Assembly (NCBI GenBank): GCA_041861885.1
Contig: JBGVUE010000001.1
Location: 2,778,001-2,842,000, forward strand
Source of the DNA: Haloimpatiens sp. FM7315
Lineage (GTDB): Bacteria > Bacillota > Clostridia > Clostridiales > Clostridiaceae
Reading direction: 5' to 3'
Length of the DNA stretch: 64,000 nucleotides
Shown piece after piece: positions 40,030-49,462 of the stretch. Below the pieces are notes generated by a model that was not told where the DNA came from, did not search any database, and saw only the letters and a program-made list of their open reading frames with translations. The stretch's first letter is position 1, and each line of letters begins with the position of its first letter. The translations under genes and the position numbers were made by a program.

Positions 40030-40851
40030 TTACTGCAAATTTAGCTCATAGGATTTCCCATAAGTATTTTCGCTAACCTCATGAAAACCCATGGATGTAA
40101 ATAATTTTTGAGAACGCTTATTATATGTATAAATTTGTGGTACATAAATCTTTTTCAAGCCAATATTTTTTGCTCTTTCAATTAAAGTGGCTAGAACTTT
40201 CTTTCCTATTCCTTTACCCCAGTATTTTTCATCTCCAATAACAATAGGCATATTTTTTTCTGATAATGTAACATCACCAATTGGTTTCCAAACTTCTTCT
40301 TCAAAAATTTCTATAAAATAAAGTTCCCCAATACTTTGTAAAAATTTATACATCCTCTTAATTACATTCATATCATAAACCTTATCTGTAATTCCTTCAG
40401 AATATAGAAGGACCTTTGGATTTTCATACCAGATAAGCGCTAAATCCCACTGACTTTCGCTTGGTATTCTTAACCTTAAATTTTCATCTATTAAAATAAT
40501 TTGGGGCTTTATAGTCTCCTTAGGTGAAATCTTATTTTCCTCTAAGTAATTTACCTTCTTCCCAGTTTTAACAGCGTACTCTATCTCACTTTTTGTGCTA
40601 TTACCAATATATCCATCTTTATTTATAACAAATATTTCATCTGCCATATCAATCTTCCTTTTATGCATATCATCAAGCATTGTCTTTATGTTATTAGTAA
40701 TAATTTTTCCATATTCTTCATCTGCATGTCCAAATAAGCCCACGGAAATCACTATGTTTCCTTTTAATGTTAACTCCTTTTGAGCTTTTAAAAACTCCTT
40801 TTTAAACCTTGTACTCCCACAAAGAGTTATAACCTTATATTTTCCTACCAT
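40030..40851 (-). CDS. Fusion: nucleoside-deoxyribosyltransferase-like domain plus GNAT acetyltransferase
   Basis: 273 residues in an intact frame. Residues 1-115 form a Rossmann-like nucleoside 2-deoxyribosyltransferase/DUF4406-type domain (VITLCGSTRFKKEFLKAQ, DMADEIFVINKDGYIGNST, SEIEYA). After a linker, residues 125-273 are a GNAT domain with YWGKGIGKKVLATLIERA and SQKLFTSMGFHE. Both halves are common alone in clostridia; the join may be natural or an old gene fusion. Start: ATG at 40851, after GGGAGGT; the ATG at 40866 lies inside that SD. Substrate unknown. Confidence 0.75.
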   Translation of the reverse strand: MVGKYKVITLCGSTRFKKEFLKAQKELTLKGNIVISVGLFGHADEEYGKIITNNIKTMLDDMHKRKIDMADEIFVINKDGYIGNSTKSEIEYAVKTGKKVNYLEENKISPKETIKPQIILIDENLRLRIPSESQWDLALIWYENPKVLLYSEGITDKVYDMNVIKRMYKFLQSIGELYFIEIFEEEVWKPIGDVTLSEKNMPIVIGDEKYWGKGIGKKVLATLIERAKNIGLKKIYVPQIYTYNKRSQKLFTSMGFHEVSENTYGKSYELNLQ

Positions 40852-40871
40852 ATGAATACCTCCCAAAGTTT

Positions 40872-41034
40872 GGGGACGGTTAACAAGTTTTCATCTTATT
40901 GTTTATCTTAAATAAAAATTCAAACTTTAATAAAACTTAATTTTTAATCTTAATGATGACTACTAAATATTTTTATTTTAAATTGAAATATTTAAGAAAT
41001 TTTTTAATACTCATTATAAAGCTTAACCGTCCCC
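40872..41034. repeat. Convergent pair of GGGGACGGTTAA repeats
   Basis: Forward copy at 40872-40884 and reverse copy at 41023-41034, 138 bases between. Lies upstream of the fusion gene and the sigma factor gene, which are divergent. Confidence 0.9.
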
Positions 41035-41104
41035 TTATTTCTTAATGTTTCTTGTATTCTGTTTCCTGTTTTTAAAATTAATAATACTAAATAATATATA
41101 TTAC

Positions 41105-41116
41105 TTAACCGTCCCC
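41105..41116 (-). repeat. Single reverse repeat copy
   Basis: TTAACCGTCCCC, 82 bases after the previous reverse copy; both are followed by TTATTT. Confidence 0.9.
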
Positions 41117-41249
41117 TTATTTTCCTTTTTTAATTTGTTTTTTATATTCATTTGCTTTATTCCAATATTCACAATAAAATTTATTATTACGGGAACTTTT
41201 TTTACCTGTCAATCTATCTATCATACGTACATGTAAGGAGGTGCAACCA

Positions 41250-41756
41250 TTGGAAATTTCCAAAATTAAAAACATTAAATCAAAAATATCTACTAAAGAA
41301 ACTTTTGTAGATCTAGTTTCCCAAAATAAAATTTCACTATATAGGATTGCAATGAGCATATTAAAAAATGAAGCCAACGTAGAAGATGCAATAAGCGAAA
41401 CTATTTATAAATCTTATAATAATTTTTATAAGTTAAAAGATGTAAACAGTTTTAAACCTTGGATTATGAAAATACTTGTAAATGAATGTTATTCCATAAT
41501 TAAGAAAAACAAAAATATAAAACTTATTGATGATTTCAGCATTTACAATAATTCATATGAAGATAGTCACGATACTGGTCTTATGGAATATGTAAACAGA
41601 TTAGAGGAACCTTTTAAAGCTGTTGTAATTTTATTTTACTATGATGATTTAAGTATAAAAAGCATTAGCAATATACTTAACATTTCTGAAGGAACTGTAA
41701 AATCAAGATTAAGTAGATCAAAAGCAAAGCTAAAAAATATGATAGATAATATGTAG
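41250..41756 (+). CDS. ECF-type RNA polymerase sigma factor
   Basis: A 168-residue sigma-70 family factor with region 2 (YRIAMSILKNEANVEDAISETIYKSYNNF) and region 4 (IKSISNILNISEGTVKSRLSRSKAKL). The neighbouring gene encodes a membrane anti-sigma factor and starts 11 bases after the stop, so the pair should form a surface-stress switch. Start: TTG at 41250 is 8 bases after AAGGAGG; an in-frame GTG at 41241 overlaps that SD and is less likely. Promoter targets unknown; self-activation is usual for the class. Confidence 0.9.
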   Translation: MEISKIKNIKSKISTKETFVDLVSQNKISLYRIAMSILKNEANVEDAISETIYKSYNNFYKLKDVNSFKPWIMKILVNECYSIIKKNKNIKLIDDFSIYNNSYEDSHDTGLMEYVNRLEEPFKAVVILFYYDDLSIKSISNILNISEGTVKSRLSRSKAKLKNMIDNM

Positions 41757-41767
41757 GAGGTATCTTA

Positions 41768-43144
41768 ATGACACAATTTGATGATTTCGATAAATTATTA
41801 AAAGAAAAAGCACAGGGGGACAAATGCACCATACCCTCAAATTTAAATGATAAAATTAATAATATTCTTAAAAATCTACCTGAGAAAAGAGCACCTAAAA
41901 AAATGAAATTGAAAGTCATGTTAATTGCCGCTGCAATAGCTGCCATGTCTATAACAACAGTGTTTGCTGGTGGTGCACCTCATATTAAAAAATTAACTAA
42001 TGACTTTGTGTCCTACTTTAAAGGAACTGAAAACTGTAAATATGATTCTGATATGCCACTATTTAATACATTTAATAGCTCCATTGGTGCATCTATAACA
42101 GATAAAAATATAAAATTTACTGTGGATAATATAGCAGCTGATGATAATTTTATTAACATTTTCTATACTATTGAAAGTAAAACACCAATAAATATGAATT
42201 TCACCGATGAAAATGAATTATTTAAAGCCTTTTTATCTGCCCCATTTCTTGATTTAAAAATAAATGGAAAAAATACTACTATTGGGAATCACAATGACAT
42301 TGATGCATATTTTAAGAGTCCTAAAGTACTAAAGGTAATGAAAAGATTTAATGTCTCTCAAAGCGATCTTCCTGTAAAATTCAATTTAGAAATATCAGCA
42401 AAAGAAATATTTAATACAAAAGGAAACTGGAGCATCCTTACAAGTGTTGATAAATCAAATATTAAGGTTAAAAGTACAACTGTAAAACCAGATATAAAAG
42501 CATCAATTAAACTTGGAAAATATAAGCACAAAATAAACATTGACAAAGTATGCATATCTCCATTTTCAAGCCAGATTGTTATAAGCGAACATGTAAAAGA
42601 CAATAATCTATTTGACACATTTGCTTTATATGATGATAAGGGGAGAGTTTTAGATGTATTAAATACTGATGAAACTACTGCAAGTAATTTATTTAAAACA
42701 ACAAACTCATTTGAATTTATAAAAGCTAAAGAGGATACAAAATCTATAACTTTGGTTCCAATTAATTTTACTGAAAAAGGCAAAGCTAAAATTGAAAAAG
42801 CTAAAATTAAAAATCTACCAATTTCAATTAAAACATGTAACACAGGAAGCCGGGTTATAGACAAAATAGAGTTCAATAAAAATGTAATAAGAATAAGTTA
42901 TCACAATGATGGTGTCGTGCTATGGGATCCAGCATTTATCTTCTATGATAAGAATGACAATGAACTAAATTTTGATTTTGGTGAGAATACTTCTGTTAAT
43001 AGGGCCACTGGAGAATTTACTCAAACACTAGAATCATCAAATAAAAATGAAGATTTTTCAAAAATATCCGAAATAGGCACTTTTACTGGAAATGAAAATT
43101 TAGATCTTTTAAAAGATCAAGGTATAAAAATAAAGCTTAAATAA
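41768..43144 (+). CDS. Membrane anti-sigma factor, DUF4179 type
   Basis: 458 residues. A cytoplasmic N-terminal part (1-55, TQFDDFDKLLKEKAQGD) would bind the sigma factor, one membrane helix (about 57-77, VMLIAAAIAAMSITTVFAGG) follows, then an extracellular DUF4179/DUF5643-like beta-rich region to the end. Co-transcribed with the ECF sigma factor at 41250. Members of this class hold the sigma factor at the membrane until an outside signal releases it. SD TAGGAGG lies 7 bases before the ATG. The frame is intact; it ends 19 bases before a repeat copy. Confidence 0.85.
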   Translation: MTQFDDFDKLLKEKAQGDKCTIPSNLNDKINNILKNLPEKRAPKKMKLKVMLIAAAIAAMSITTVFAGGAPHIKKLTNDFVSYFKGTENCKYDSDMPLFNTFNSSIGASITDKNIKFTVDNIAADDNFINIFYTIESKTPINMNFTDENELFKAFLSAPFLDLKINGKNTTIGNHNDIDAYFKSPKVLKVMKRFNVSQSDLPVKFNLEISAKEIFNTKGNWSILTSVDKSNIKVKSTTVKPDIKASIKLGKYKHKINIDKVCISPFSSQIVISEHVKDNNLFDTFALYDDKGRVLDVLNTDETTASNLFKTTNSFEFIKAKEDTKSITLVPINFTEKGKAKIEKAKIKNLPISIKTCNTGSRVIDKIEFNKNVIRISYHNDGVVLWDPAFIFYDKNDNELNFDFGENTSVNRATGEFTQTLESSNKNEDFSKISEIGTFTGNENLDLLKDQGIKIKLK

Positions 43145-43163
43145 AGTACGGTAAATAAAGTAC

Positions 43164-43253
43164 GGGGACGGTTAACATGTATTTATCACTATATACTATA
43201 AAATAACACTAAATGCTACAAAATATATAGTCAACATAAAACTTAACCGTCCC
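43164..43253. repeat. Convergent repeat pair on the 3' side of the RAYT gene
   Basis: Forward GGGGACGGTTAAC (43164-43176) and reverse TTAACCGTCCC (43243-43253), enclosing 66 bases. It ends 157 bases from the transposase stop. Confidence 0.92.
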
Positions 43254-43410
43254 TTTGTTTTACTAGCTTGTCTACCTTTGCTTTAAATCCAATTTAACTA
43301 AATAAAATATTTAAAAATCAGCTTATTTTCTTTTTATTCAAACTTTTAATTTCTAAATTTTGTATACTAGCCAATTTAAATTATTTACGTTTTAGGCTAT
43401 TACTACATTT

Positions 43411-44334
43411 CTAAGAAAAGTTTAATGATTTTTGTGAAATAAACTTTTCAATTATATTTTCATATTTCTTATTAGTAAGCATGATATTAACACCTATGTA
43501 ACATAATCTAGACACGTTTGATTGAGTAATATTCCCCAAAGTTTTGCATATGTCTTTGCATTTATAATCACATAAGCATCTCATTAAAAGCGCAGTTAAA
43601 GCTCTAGCTTTCACAGTATTCTTTTTATTTTTAATATAAAGCATTATCTTTTTAATACCTGTCTCTTTAGCTATAAAATCCATTATCTTATTAGCATCAA
43701 AATCTCTAGTTAATATCACTTTTTCACTTCTATATTCCGTGTTTTCATTTTCAAATTCTATTTCTTTATTGAGTTTCTCATCATCGCATACAAAAACATA
43801 TTTCATATATTTCTTTCTAGCGTTTTCAATATTATTCCCCCAAAATTTTATTATATATTCTTCATCTAAAAGACCAGTTTTATCTTTTTCCACACCTAAA
43901 TAAACTCTTAAACTTGAGTATTTATAGTTTTCTGGAGTCTTTTCATATCCATTTATTTTTAAAGGATTGTTATGAATATATGCAGTAAGAGTAGTCAAAT
44001 ACCTTTGGGACTTTACTATCTTGCTTTTAAACCTATCTTGGAATAAATGGCCATGCCTATTATGAATCTTGTTGTAATTAGCTGCATATTTAAAATTCAA
44101 TCCTTGCATAATTTTCGATATATCCGCTCCATTGGAATTAATTATAAAATGGGCATGATTTGTCATAATGCAATAAGCATAAACCTTAAATTTATACATC
44201 ATCATACTTTTTTGCATCTGGTTTAAATACATAACCTTATCTTTGTCTTCCTTAAACAAATCTATTTCACTTATACTTCTTATCATAACATGATATATTG
44301 CTCCATCCTCTTTTACTCTACTACTTCTTGCCAT
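43411..44334 (-). CDS. REP-associated tyrosine transposase (RAYT, Y1/IS200-like superfamily)
   Basis: A 307-residue single-domain HUH nuclease of the REP-associated type. The N-terminus MARSSRVKEDGAIYHVMIRS and the metal site MTNHAHFIIN (HAH) are typical, and the likely nucleophile Tyr lies in LTTLTAYIHNNPLK. The RAYT hallmark FQDRFKSKIV is present. The C-terminal part (about 200-300) holds a helix-turn-helix-like TLGNITQSNVSRLCYIG, usual for the longer RAYT group. There are no IS ends; instead, convergent GGGGACGGTTAA pairs flank the gene on both sides, as REPs flank RAYTs in Gammaproteobacteria. The frame is intact. It probably cuts and moves the repeats. Confidence 0.92.
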   Translation of the reverse strand: MARSSRVKEDGAIYHVMIRSISEIDLFKEDKDKVMYLNQMQKSMMMYKFKVYAYCIMTNHAHFIINSNGADISKIMQGLNFKYAANYNKIHNRHGHLFQDRFKSKIVKSQRYLTTLTAYIHNNPLKINGYEKTPENYKYSSLRVYLGVEKDKTGLLDEEYIIKFWGNNIENARKKYMKYVFVCDDEKLNKEIEFENENTEYRSEKVILTRDFDANKIMDFIAKETGIKKIMLYIKNKKNTVKARALTALLMRCLCDYKCKDICKTLGNITQSNVSRLCYIGVNIMLTNKKYENIIEKFISQKSLNFS

Positions 44335-44448
44335 TGTATTACCTCATTTCATAATTCAAATTAACCTTAATTGGCCTATTTGAATTATAGTCATGAAAAA
44401 ACAAAATTATACAATGTAAAAGGAAAAACAGGAAAAACAGGAAAAACA

Positions 44449-44503
44449 GGGACGGTTAACAATTATTTATTTAATTATTTGCTTATTTTTGTTAACCGTC
44501 CCC
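44449..44503. repeat. Convergent repeat pair on the 5' side of the RAYT gene
   Basis: Forward GGGACGGTTAAC (44449-44460) and reverse TTAACCGTCCCC (44492-44503) with 31 bases between. A short AGGAAAAAC triplication precedes it (44421-44449). The reverse copy encodes part of the C-terminus of the next gene. Confidence 0.92.
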
Positions 44504-44946
44504 TCTTCTTCTTTTTCCATTATATATCTGCTCTCTTTAATCTTTTTTACAATTTTGTATCCATTTCTAATATATAATTTAATAGCGCCTTCATTCTTAG
44601 CAAAAACATATAGAAAAACGTTTTTATTTTTCTTTTTACAATTTAGATCAACAAATTTTAAAACCTCAGTTCCTATTCCTTTACCCCGGTAATCGTTTAA
44701 AACATATAAATCATCTAATTCAAATTTTTCACCTTTGTCATCTAAATAAAAATATCCTACTTTAAAATCATCATAATAAATACAAGTATACTTTTCTATA
44801 TTTGTCTTTATCTTATTTTTTATCCAAATGTTTATTGTTTCAAAATCAAGGCTTAAATCTATTTCGTATTTTTCAATTAATTTTTTATTCAATAGAAATA
44901 TCTGATCTATATCGTCTTTTGTGGCATTTTTATAACATAATGTCAT
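44467..44946 (-). CDS. GNAT-family N-acetyltransferase with repeat-encoded C-terminus
   Basis: 159 residues. The acetyl-CoA loop is NDYRGKGIGTEVLKF, preceded by ELDDLYVL and followed by NEGAIKLYIRNGYKIV. The natural protein seems to end near ESRYIMEKEEE; the last residues (GTVNKNKQIIK) are read from the reverse repeat copy at 44492-44503 and its loop. This suggests that the repeat inserted at, or replaced, the original stop. Acceptor unknown. No clear SD beyond GGGGGTAATAG before the ATG. Confidence 0.82.
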   Translation of the reverse strand: MTLCYKNATKDDIDQIFLLNKKLIEKYEIDLSLDFETINIWIKNKIKTNIEKYTCIYYDDFKVGYFYLDDKGEKFELDDLYVLNDYRGKGIGTEVLKFVDLNCKKKNKNVFLYVFAKNEGAIKLYIRNGYKIVKKIKESRYIMEKEEEGTVNKNKQIIK

Positions 44947-45116
44947 ACTATTACCCCCTGTGTTTTGAATTAATTGTTAATATTTCAAATTTACTTTATA
45001 AAATTTGTTGATATAAACCTTGTAAATGTAAATATAACCATAATTATTTATGTACATATAAATCTAATATACTATATATAATTTTTATTATTAATTATTA
45101 AAAAGCCAAAAATTGC

Positions 45117-45129
45117 TTAACCGTCCCCC
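45117..45129 (-). repeat. Reverse repeat copy after small membrane protein
   Basis: TTAACCGTCCCCC, 3 bases from the stop of the small membrane protein gene. Confidence 0.9.
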
Positions 45130-45132
45130 TAA

Positions 45133-45330
45133 TTATTTTCTTGATTTTAATAAAGTTTTAACTCTATTAAAACCATAAAATACTATAATTATAATTGCAA
45201 TACCTATAAAAAATTTAATAATTTCCGGTATATGCACATCTTTTAATAATTTTCTAAAAAACTCTGCAAAAACAATTCCTATAACATAAAATATAAAGCT
45301 TTTTATTGTTGATTTATCCAATTTTTCCAT
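45133..45330 (-). CDS. Small membrane protein of unknown function
   Basis: 65 residues with two hydrophobic segments (about 10-25 and 36-53) and a basic C-terminus (RVKTLLKSRK). SD AAAGGATGG lies just before the ATG. No family recognised. It stands between repeat copies at 45117 and 45406; as a short ORF it could also be a relic, but the SD and charge pattern favour a real gene. Confidence 0.5.
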   Translation of the reverse strand: MEKLDKSTIKSFIFYVIGIVFAEFFRKLLKDVHIPEIIKFFIGIAIIIIVFYGFNRVKTLLKSRK

Positions 45331-45405
45331 CCTTTCTTTTGAAAGCCCTTAAAAAGTTATAAAATTATTTATATAATAATCTTTTAATTAAATAACAGTT
45401 TTTTC

Positions 45406-45416
45406 TTAACCGTCCC
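45406..45416 (-). repeat. Reverse repeat copy
   Basis: TTAACCGTCCC, 75 bases upstream (on the plus strand) of the next same-orientation copy. Confidence 0.9.
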
Positions 45417-45480
45417 TGTTTTTTAAGTTTTTCTAATTATTAATTTTAAAATGTTACTTATGCTCTACAATAACATTAAC

Positions 45481-45491
45481 TTAACCGTCCC
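45481..45491 (-). repeat. Reverse repeat copy
   Basis: TTAACCGTCCC followed by a short TTTGTTCAA slippage repeat (45497-45522). Confidence 0.9.
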
Positions 45492-45654
45492 TAATTTGTT
45501 CAATTTGTTCAATTTGTTTCAATTGGTTGTCTTTACTTCTGTTTTATTATATGATAAATAATAAGTATTAAATAATATTAATTATCATTTATTTTATAAG
45601 TATTAAATAATATTAATTATCATTTATTTTAAATGAGCGAAGGAGTGGTTACAA

Positions 45655-45870
45655 ATAGAACAAAATATAAATTCACAAATTTTAGATAAACTTACAAAAG
45701 TGTGTTTATGCAAAAACATTTCTAGAGCTACAATTAAAAAAGCCATACAAAATGGTGCTAAAACTCTTGAAGAAGTAGAAAAAGCTACTGGTGCTTGTTC
45801 AGGAAATTGCGAGGGAAAAAGGTGTTCAGAAAAGATAAAAATACTACTACTTGAAAGTAAAAATATATAA
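45655..45870 (+). CDS. BFD-like [2Fe-2S]-binding protein
   Basis: 71 residues with the Fer2_BFD pattern: VCLCKNISRATIKKAI, then NGAKTLEEVEKATGAC and NCEGKRC, giving four Cys in the expected arrangement for a [2Fe-2S] cluster. Small stand-alone BFD proteins are common in clostridia and may serve iron release or electron transfer. No ATG, GTG or TTG fits; the codon 9 bases after the AAGGAG SD is ATA (45655), so the start is either ATA or a miscalled ATG. The flanks are non-coding. Confidence 0.8.
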   Translation: MEQNINSQILDKLTKVCLCKNISRATIKKAIQNGAKTLEEVEKATGACSGNCEGKRCSEKIKILLLESKNI

Positions 45871-46725
45871 AATCTTATATCTATATCCTTAAAATCACAT
45901 GCTCATGTACTTAAATATATGTCACCTGTGCCTAGGCTCCAATAAACAAACTATTTATTGTTAAATCCTATAGCATTTTTATAACAATTTTATAGCGATT
46001 ATTTAAGGCAAATACTCATTTCTGTAATTGTAAGAATTATAATTTAAGCCATAAAATCCTATGCAATACCTATATTTATAGAGCCTATGAAAAAATCTTG
46101 TCCATGTTACATGCTACTGGATACAGGATACACCTTAAATCTTTGTAATTTTAATTATTAATATATAAATAAATTTATCTATAAAACTACTATTTTACAT
46201 GCTCTACACAAAATACTATAAGGAAAACAAGTGAAATAAGCAGGATAGACATTAATATTCCCTTTAATTCAGTTTACAAATCTGGCAACTACGCACAATA
46301 CCCTCAATACCGTAATCAAAACAAATAAAATAAGCAAAATAGGCACAAATAGTTTATTTAGTTGAGCTTACAAATCTGGCCACAAAAACATAGTAACTAT
46401 TTATCATAATAAAAGTGTTTATTTTTTCTGCATATAACTGCGCTCTCATCCTTCATTGCATAAATATTATAATCTTTTTAAATTCTACTATATACAACCT
46501 TTTATGTCTAAAAACTATTCCTATTTAAAAACCGCTCTAAATAGTTTTTAGCATATTTACCTGTATCTATTGTATAGTCAGAATCAGATGCAATAAGCTC
46601 TCTCTATTCTTAATCTTTAATACCTATATACTAATCATTAGAAACTCCATTGGTGAATCCTTTTCCATATTAAAATCACCAAACAAATTGTAGACCCCCA
46701 CAAACAAAAACCTTCTTATTTAATA
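45871..46725. other. Non-coding gap with gene relics
   Basis: No intact gene. Two diverged direct repeats of about 60 bases both end in TTACAAATCTGGC (near 46285 and 46380). On the minus strand 46530-46700, broken frames read NMEKDSPMEFLMIS and SDYTIDTGKYAKNYLERFL, which look like a decayed coding sequence of unknown family. Confidence 0.45.
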
Positions 46726-46784
46726 ACTCAACTTTCGCACATAAAAATTAAGGCGGAAGCCTTTAAAATAAACACATAAAGCAA

Positions 46785-46849
46785 AGAAACATTCCTTTTG
46801 GTATAATAGAATCATGACAAACATCACAGCAAGGAAAGGAATGTTTCTT
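46785..46849 (+). other. Inverted repeat over the IS4-type transposase start
   Basis: A perfect 15-bp repeat, AAGAAACATTCCTTT and AAAGGAATGTTTCTT. The right arm covers the SD and the first ATG codons. In transcripts entering from outside it would hide the start, while transcripts from an internal promoter between the arms would not form it. Confidence 0.6.
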
Positions 46850-47303
46850 ATGAATACTATTATATAAATGATACTACTGATAAACAATTTAATTTTACTA
46901 TAAATAGATTTTTTAAAGACAACAAAATTGGATATATACTTAAGTAATGTAATTTTTCTAAAGAAAAAGGATTTTCCTGTATAAAAATATTTAAATATAT
47001 CTTTATGCTTGTTTTTACTGGAAAAAACTTATTTAGAAACTTGGAATTTGGAAAAAATAATTAATTTTCAAAGGATACTGTATATAGATTCCTTAACTCA
47101 CCAAACTTCAATTGGAGAAAATTTCTGTTTTTACTTTCTTCATCAATCATAAAAAATGTTATTGTGCCTCTTACTTCTGAAGATAGAGTTAATGTACTTG
47201 TAGTTGATGATTCTTTATACAGTAGGTCTAGAAGTAAATCTGTTGTTACTGGCAAGTACTTTTGGAGAAATTTCGGCAAATACTTTTACTGAACTTTTTC
47301 CAA

Positions 47304-48041
47304 TTATTTTTGCTTAAATAATGATTCTCTATGTTCTAACCTAAAACTCTTGCCTTCCATATTAAAAAGTTCACATCGATAGGCAATTCTATCAAGAACT
47401 GCTGTAGTTAAAGCAGGATCACCTAGTAGTTCAGCCCAATCCTCAAAGCCCTTATTAGAGGTGATTATTAGTGAAGCCTGTTCATGAAGTGCAGTTATTA
47501 ACTGAAAGAACATATTGGCTTCTTCTCGTCATATCGGTAGATAACCGAGTTCATCAATTATGACAAGACTTGAGGATAGTATTTTATTCATTTTGCCTTT
47601 GCTACTTCTTGGTATATCCTTAGTTTTTAGTAGATGCATAAGTTTATCCATGCTTACAAAACTTACTTTATAACCATCTTCAATTGCTTTATAGCCTAAA
47701 GATATTGCTAGATGCGTCTTACCGACGCCAGGAGGGCCAAGGAAGATAAGATTGTACATCCTATCAATCCAATCCATCTCTAACAGCCGGTTTACTTGTT
47801 TTGGGGTTATAGATTTTTGAAAGTTAAAATCAAAATTTTGAATCTTTTTTATAACAGGAAACCCTGCATCCTTTAATCTTCTTTCTTGAGTCTTTTTATC
47901 TTTAAGTGTTACTTCACCTTCAAGCATTGATACAAGCATATCTTTTATGTTTGCTTTTTCAATTATTTTATCCACATTTAATTTTAAGTAGTTTAGTTTA
48001 AGTATTTTGGCATACTCCTTAATTAACTCTAATTTTTCCAT
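47304..48041 (-). CDS. istB: IS21 transposition helper ATPase IstB (in-frame stop)
   Basis: AAA+ ATPase of about 245 residues that helps the IstA transposase with target choice. Walker A is GPPGVGKTHLAISLGY and Walker B is LVIIDELGYLPI. A TGA at 47529 follows LPI; relatives have Ser (TCA) there, and the frame continues as REEANMFFQL to the end. It overlaps the end of istA. The stop probably inactivates the element unless it is a base-call error. Confidence 0.88.
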
Positions 48042-49462
48042 TTATGTTTTTCCCTCCCCAATGCATCACTATATTCTGATATATCTCGTATCTGTGGCTT
48101 TACATTACTGCATTTAGAGGGAATTTCCACTTTAGAATTAGTGTCTATTTTATCCACAGCAGATAATTTTTTGTGAGAAAAGTATTCAAGTGTATCCTTA
48201 AAAGTTCCAGCACTACATAATTTCATATTAATGCAATAATCAACAGCCTCACTGACAATATCAGCATCATATGTTGGTGCTGCATTAATAATAACGCCAA
48301 ATTGATCTTTACCAAATCTCCTTTTTTAATACTAATTTTATGACTTGCTATTACTTCATTAGTATCAGTATCAACTATGTTCATATGCATATCTTTTATT
48401 AACAGTTTAACCTCTTTACTAGGAGCGTAAGTTCCTTTAGGTACTTGATATCTAACCTGTTTGTATAAAATAACATTGTCTTTTCTTACGCTATAGATTA
48501 AACTATTATCAGATGAATTTTTTTCAAACAAATGAGGTACTAGCTTTAGGTGTTCCTGTTCCAAAGAAAACACCTCTGCTGGTATCTTTTGTTGTTTCAT
48601 GCACTTTACCATTGCCAGTTCTATCGAGCCATCGAAGACAATCATCATTTAGAGAGTCAATATCTACAAAGGTTCTATAATGGGCAAAGTTATACTTAGC
48701 AAATTTAACAACCGCTTCAATTTTCCCTTTACTTTCAGGGTCAAATGCCCTACAGAGCCTAACTTTATATTTCATAAGGTCAATATCGTTTTGAAATCCT
48801 TCAGTGTAAATTATGTCCCCGTTATTTTCTGATACTGTTAGTATCCTGTCTTGATCATAAACTATTTCCACAGGCATACCTCCAAAATATTCAAATGCCT
48901 TATTATGTGCATCTATAAATGTTGATGTAGTAAACGGTGTTATCGACCATAATACATACTTATATCTTGAATGAGATAGTACCATAGCAAAGAAATAAAC
49001 TCTAGTTCTACTGCCATTAGTATTGCTTAACCATATTTGCCCCATATCAACTTGTGCTTGACATCCCATAGGTAGTTCATCAACAGATTCATATTGCCTT
49101 GCTGTCGCAAGTTTTGGTAGTTTATACTCTTCCCTTAAGTTGCTAATATAATGCCTTAATGAACGTTCTTTAAAATCTAAATCACCATATTTTTCTCTTA
49201 GCCAATCATAAACCTGTGCTGCTGAGATATCTCTGAAATCCGTGATCCACTCTAATACTTCGTCTTTAAACTTATCTATTTTCTTTGTTCTATTTTTAGC
49301 CTCCATAACTAACTGTGCATATTCATCAGGACTCATGTTCCAATAATTATCAACAGTTTTGTAATTTATGTTTAATTGTCTTTGCACTTGCGACTTATTC
49401 AGTCCCATATTCTTATGCTGCTTGATTTCACCAAACAAATTCCATCCCTTCAATCTTTCCAT
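48029..49462 (-). CDS. istA: IS21 transposase IstA (two frameshifts)
   Basis: DDE transposase with N-terminal helix-turn-helix (MGLNKSQVQRQLNINYKTVDNYW) and rve integrase core: catalytic Asp in QAQVDMGQIWL, Asp in VYDQDR and Glu in SKGKIEAVVKF. Three frames cover the protein: breaks fall near the TTTT run at 48587 (expect HETTKKIPAEVF) and near 48310 (expect VKINFGVIINAAPTYDAD). The C-terminal Mu-type domain follows. With its partner also interrupted, the copy is probably immobile. Confidence 0.85.

Noticed and set aside
39850..40044. Small hydrophobic ORF
   Set aside because: No SD, overlaps the end of the fusion gene, and hydrophobic ORFs are frequent in T-rich DNA.
44371..44577. Plus-strand ORF with GKTGKTGKTG
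   Set aside because: Produced by a short AGGAAAAAC slippage repeat and the repeat pair; no SD and it overlaps the acetyltransferase.
48029..49462. Several separate small genes in the IS21 region
   Set aside because: They are frame fragments of one istA gene, in order and collinear with the family.
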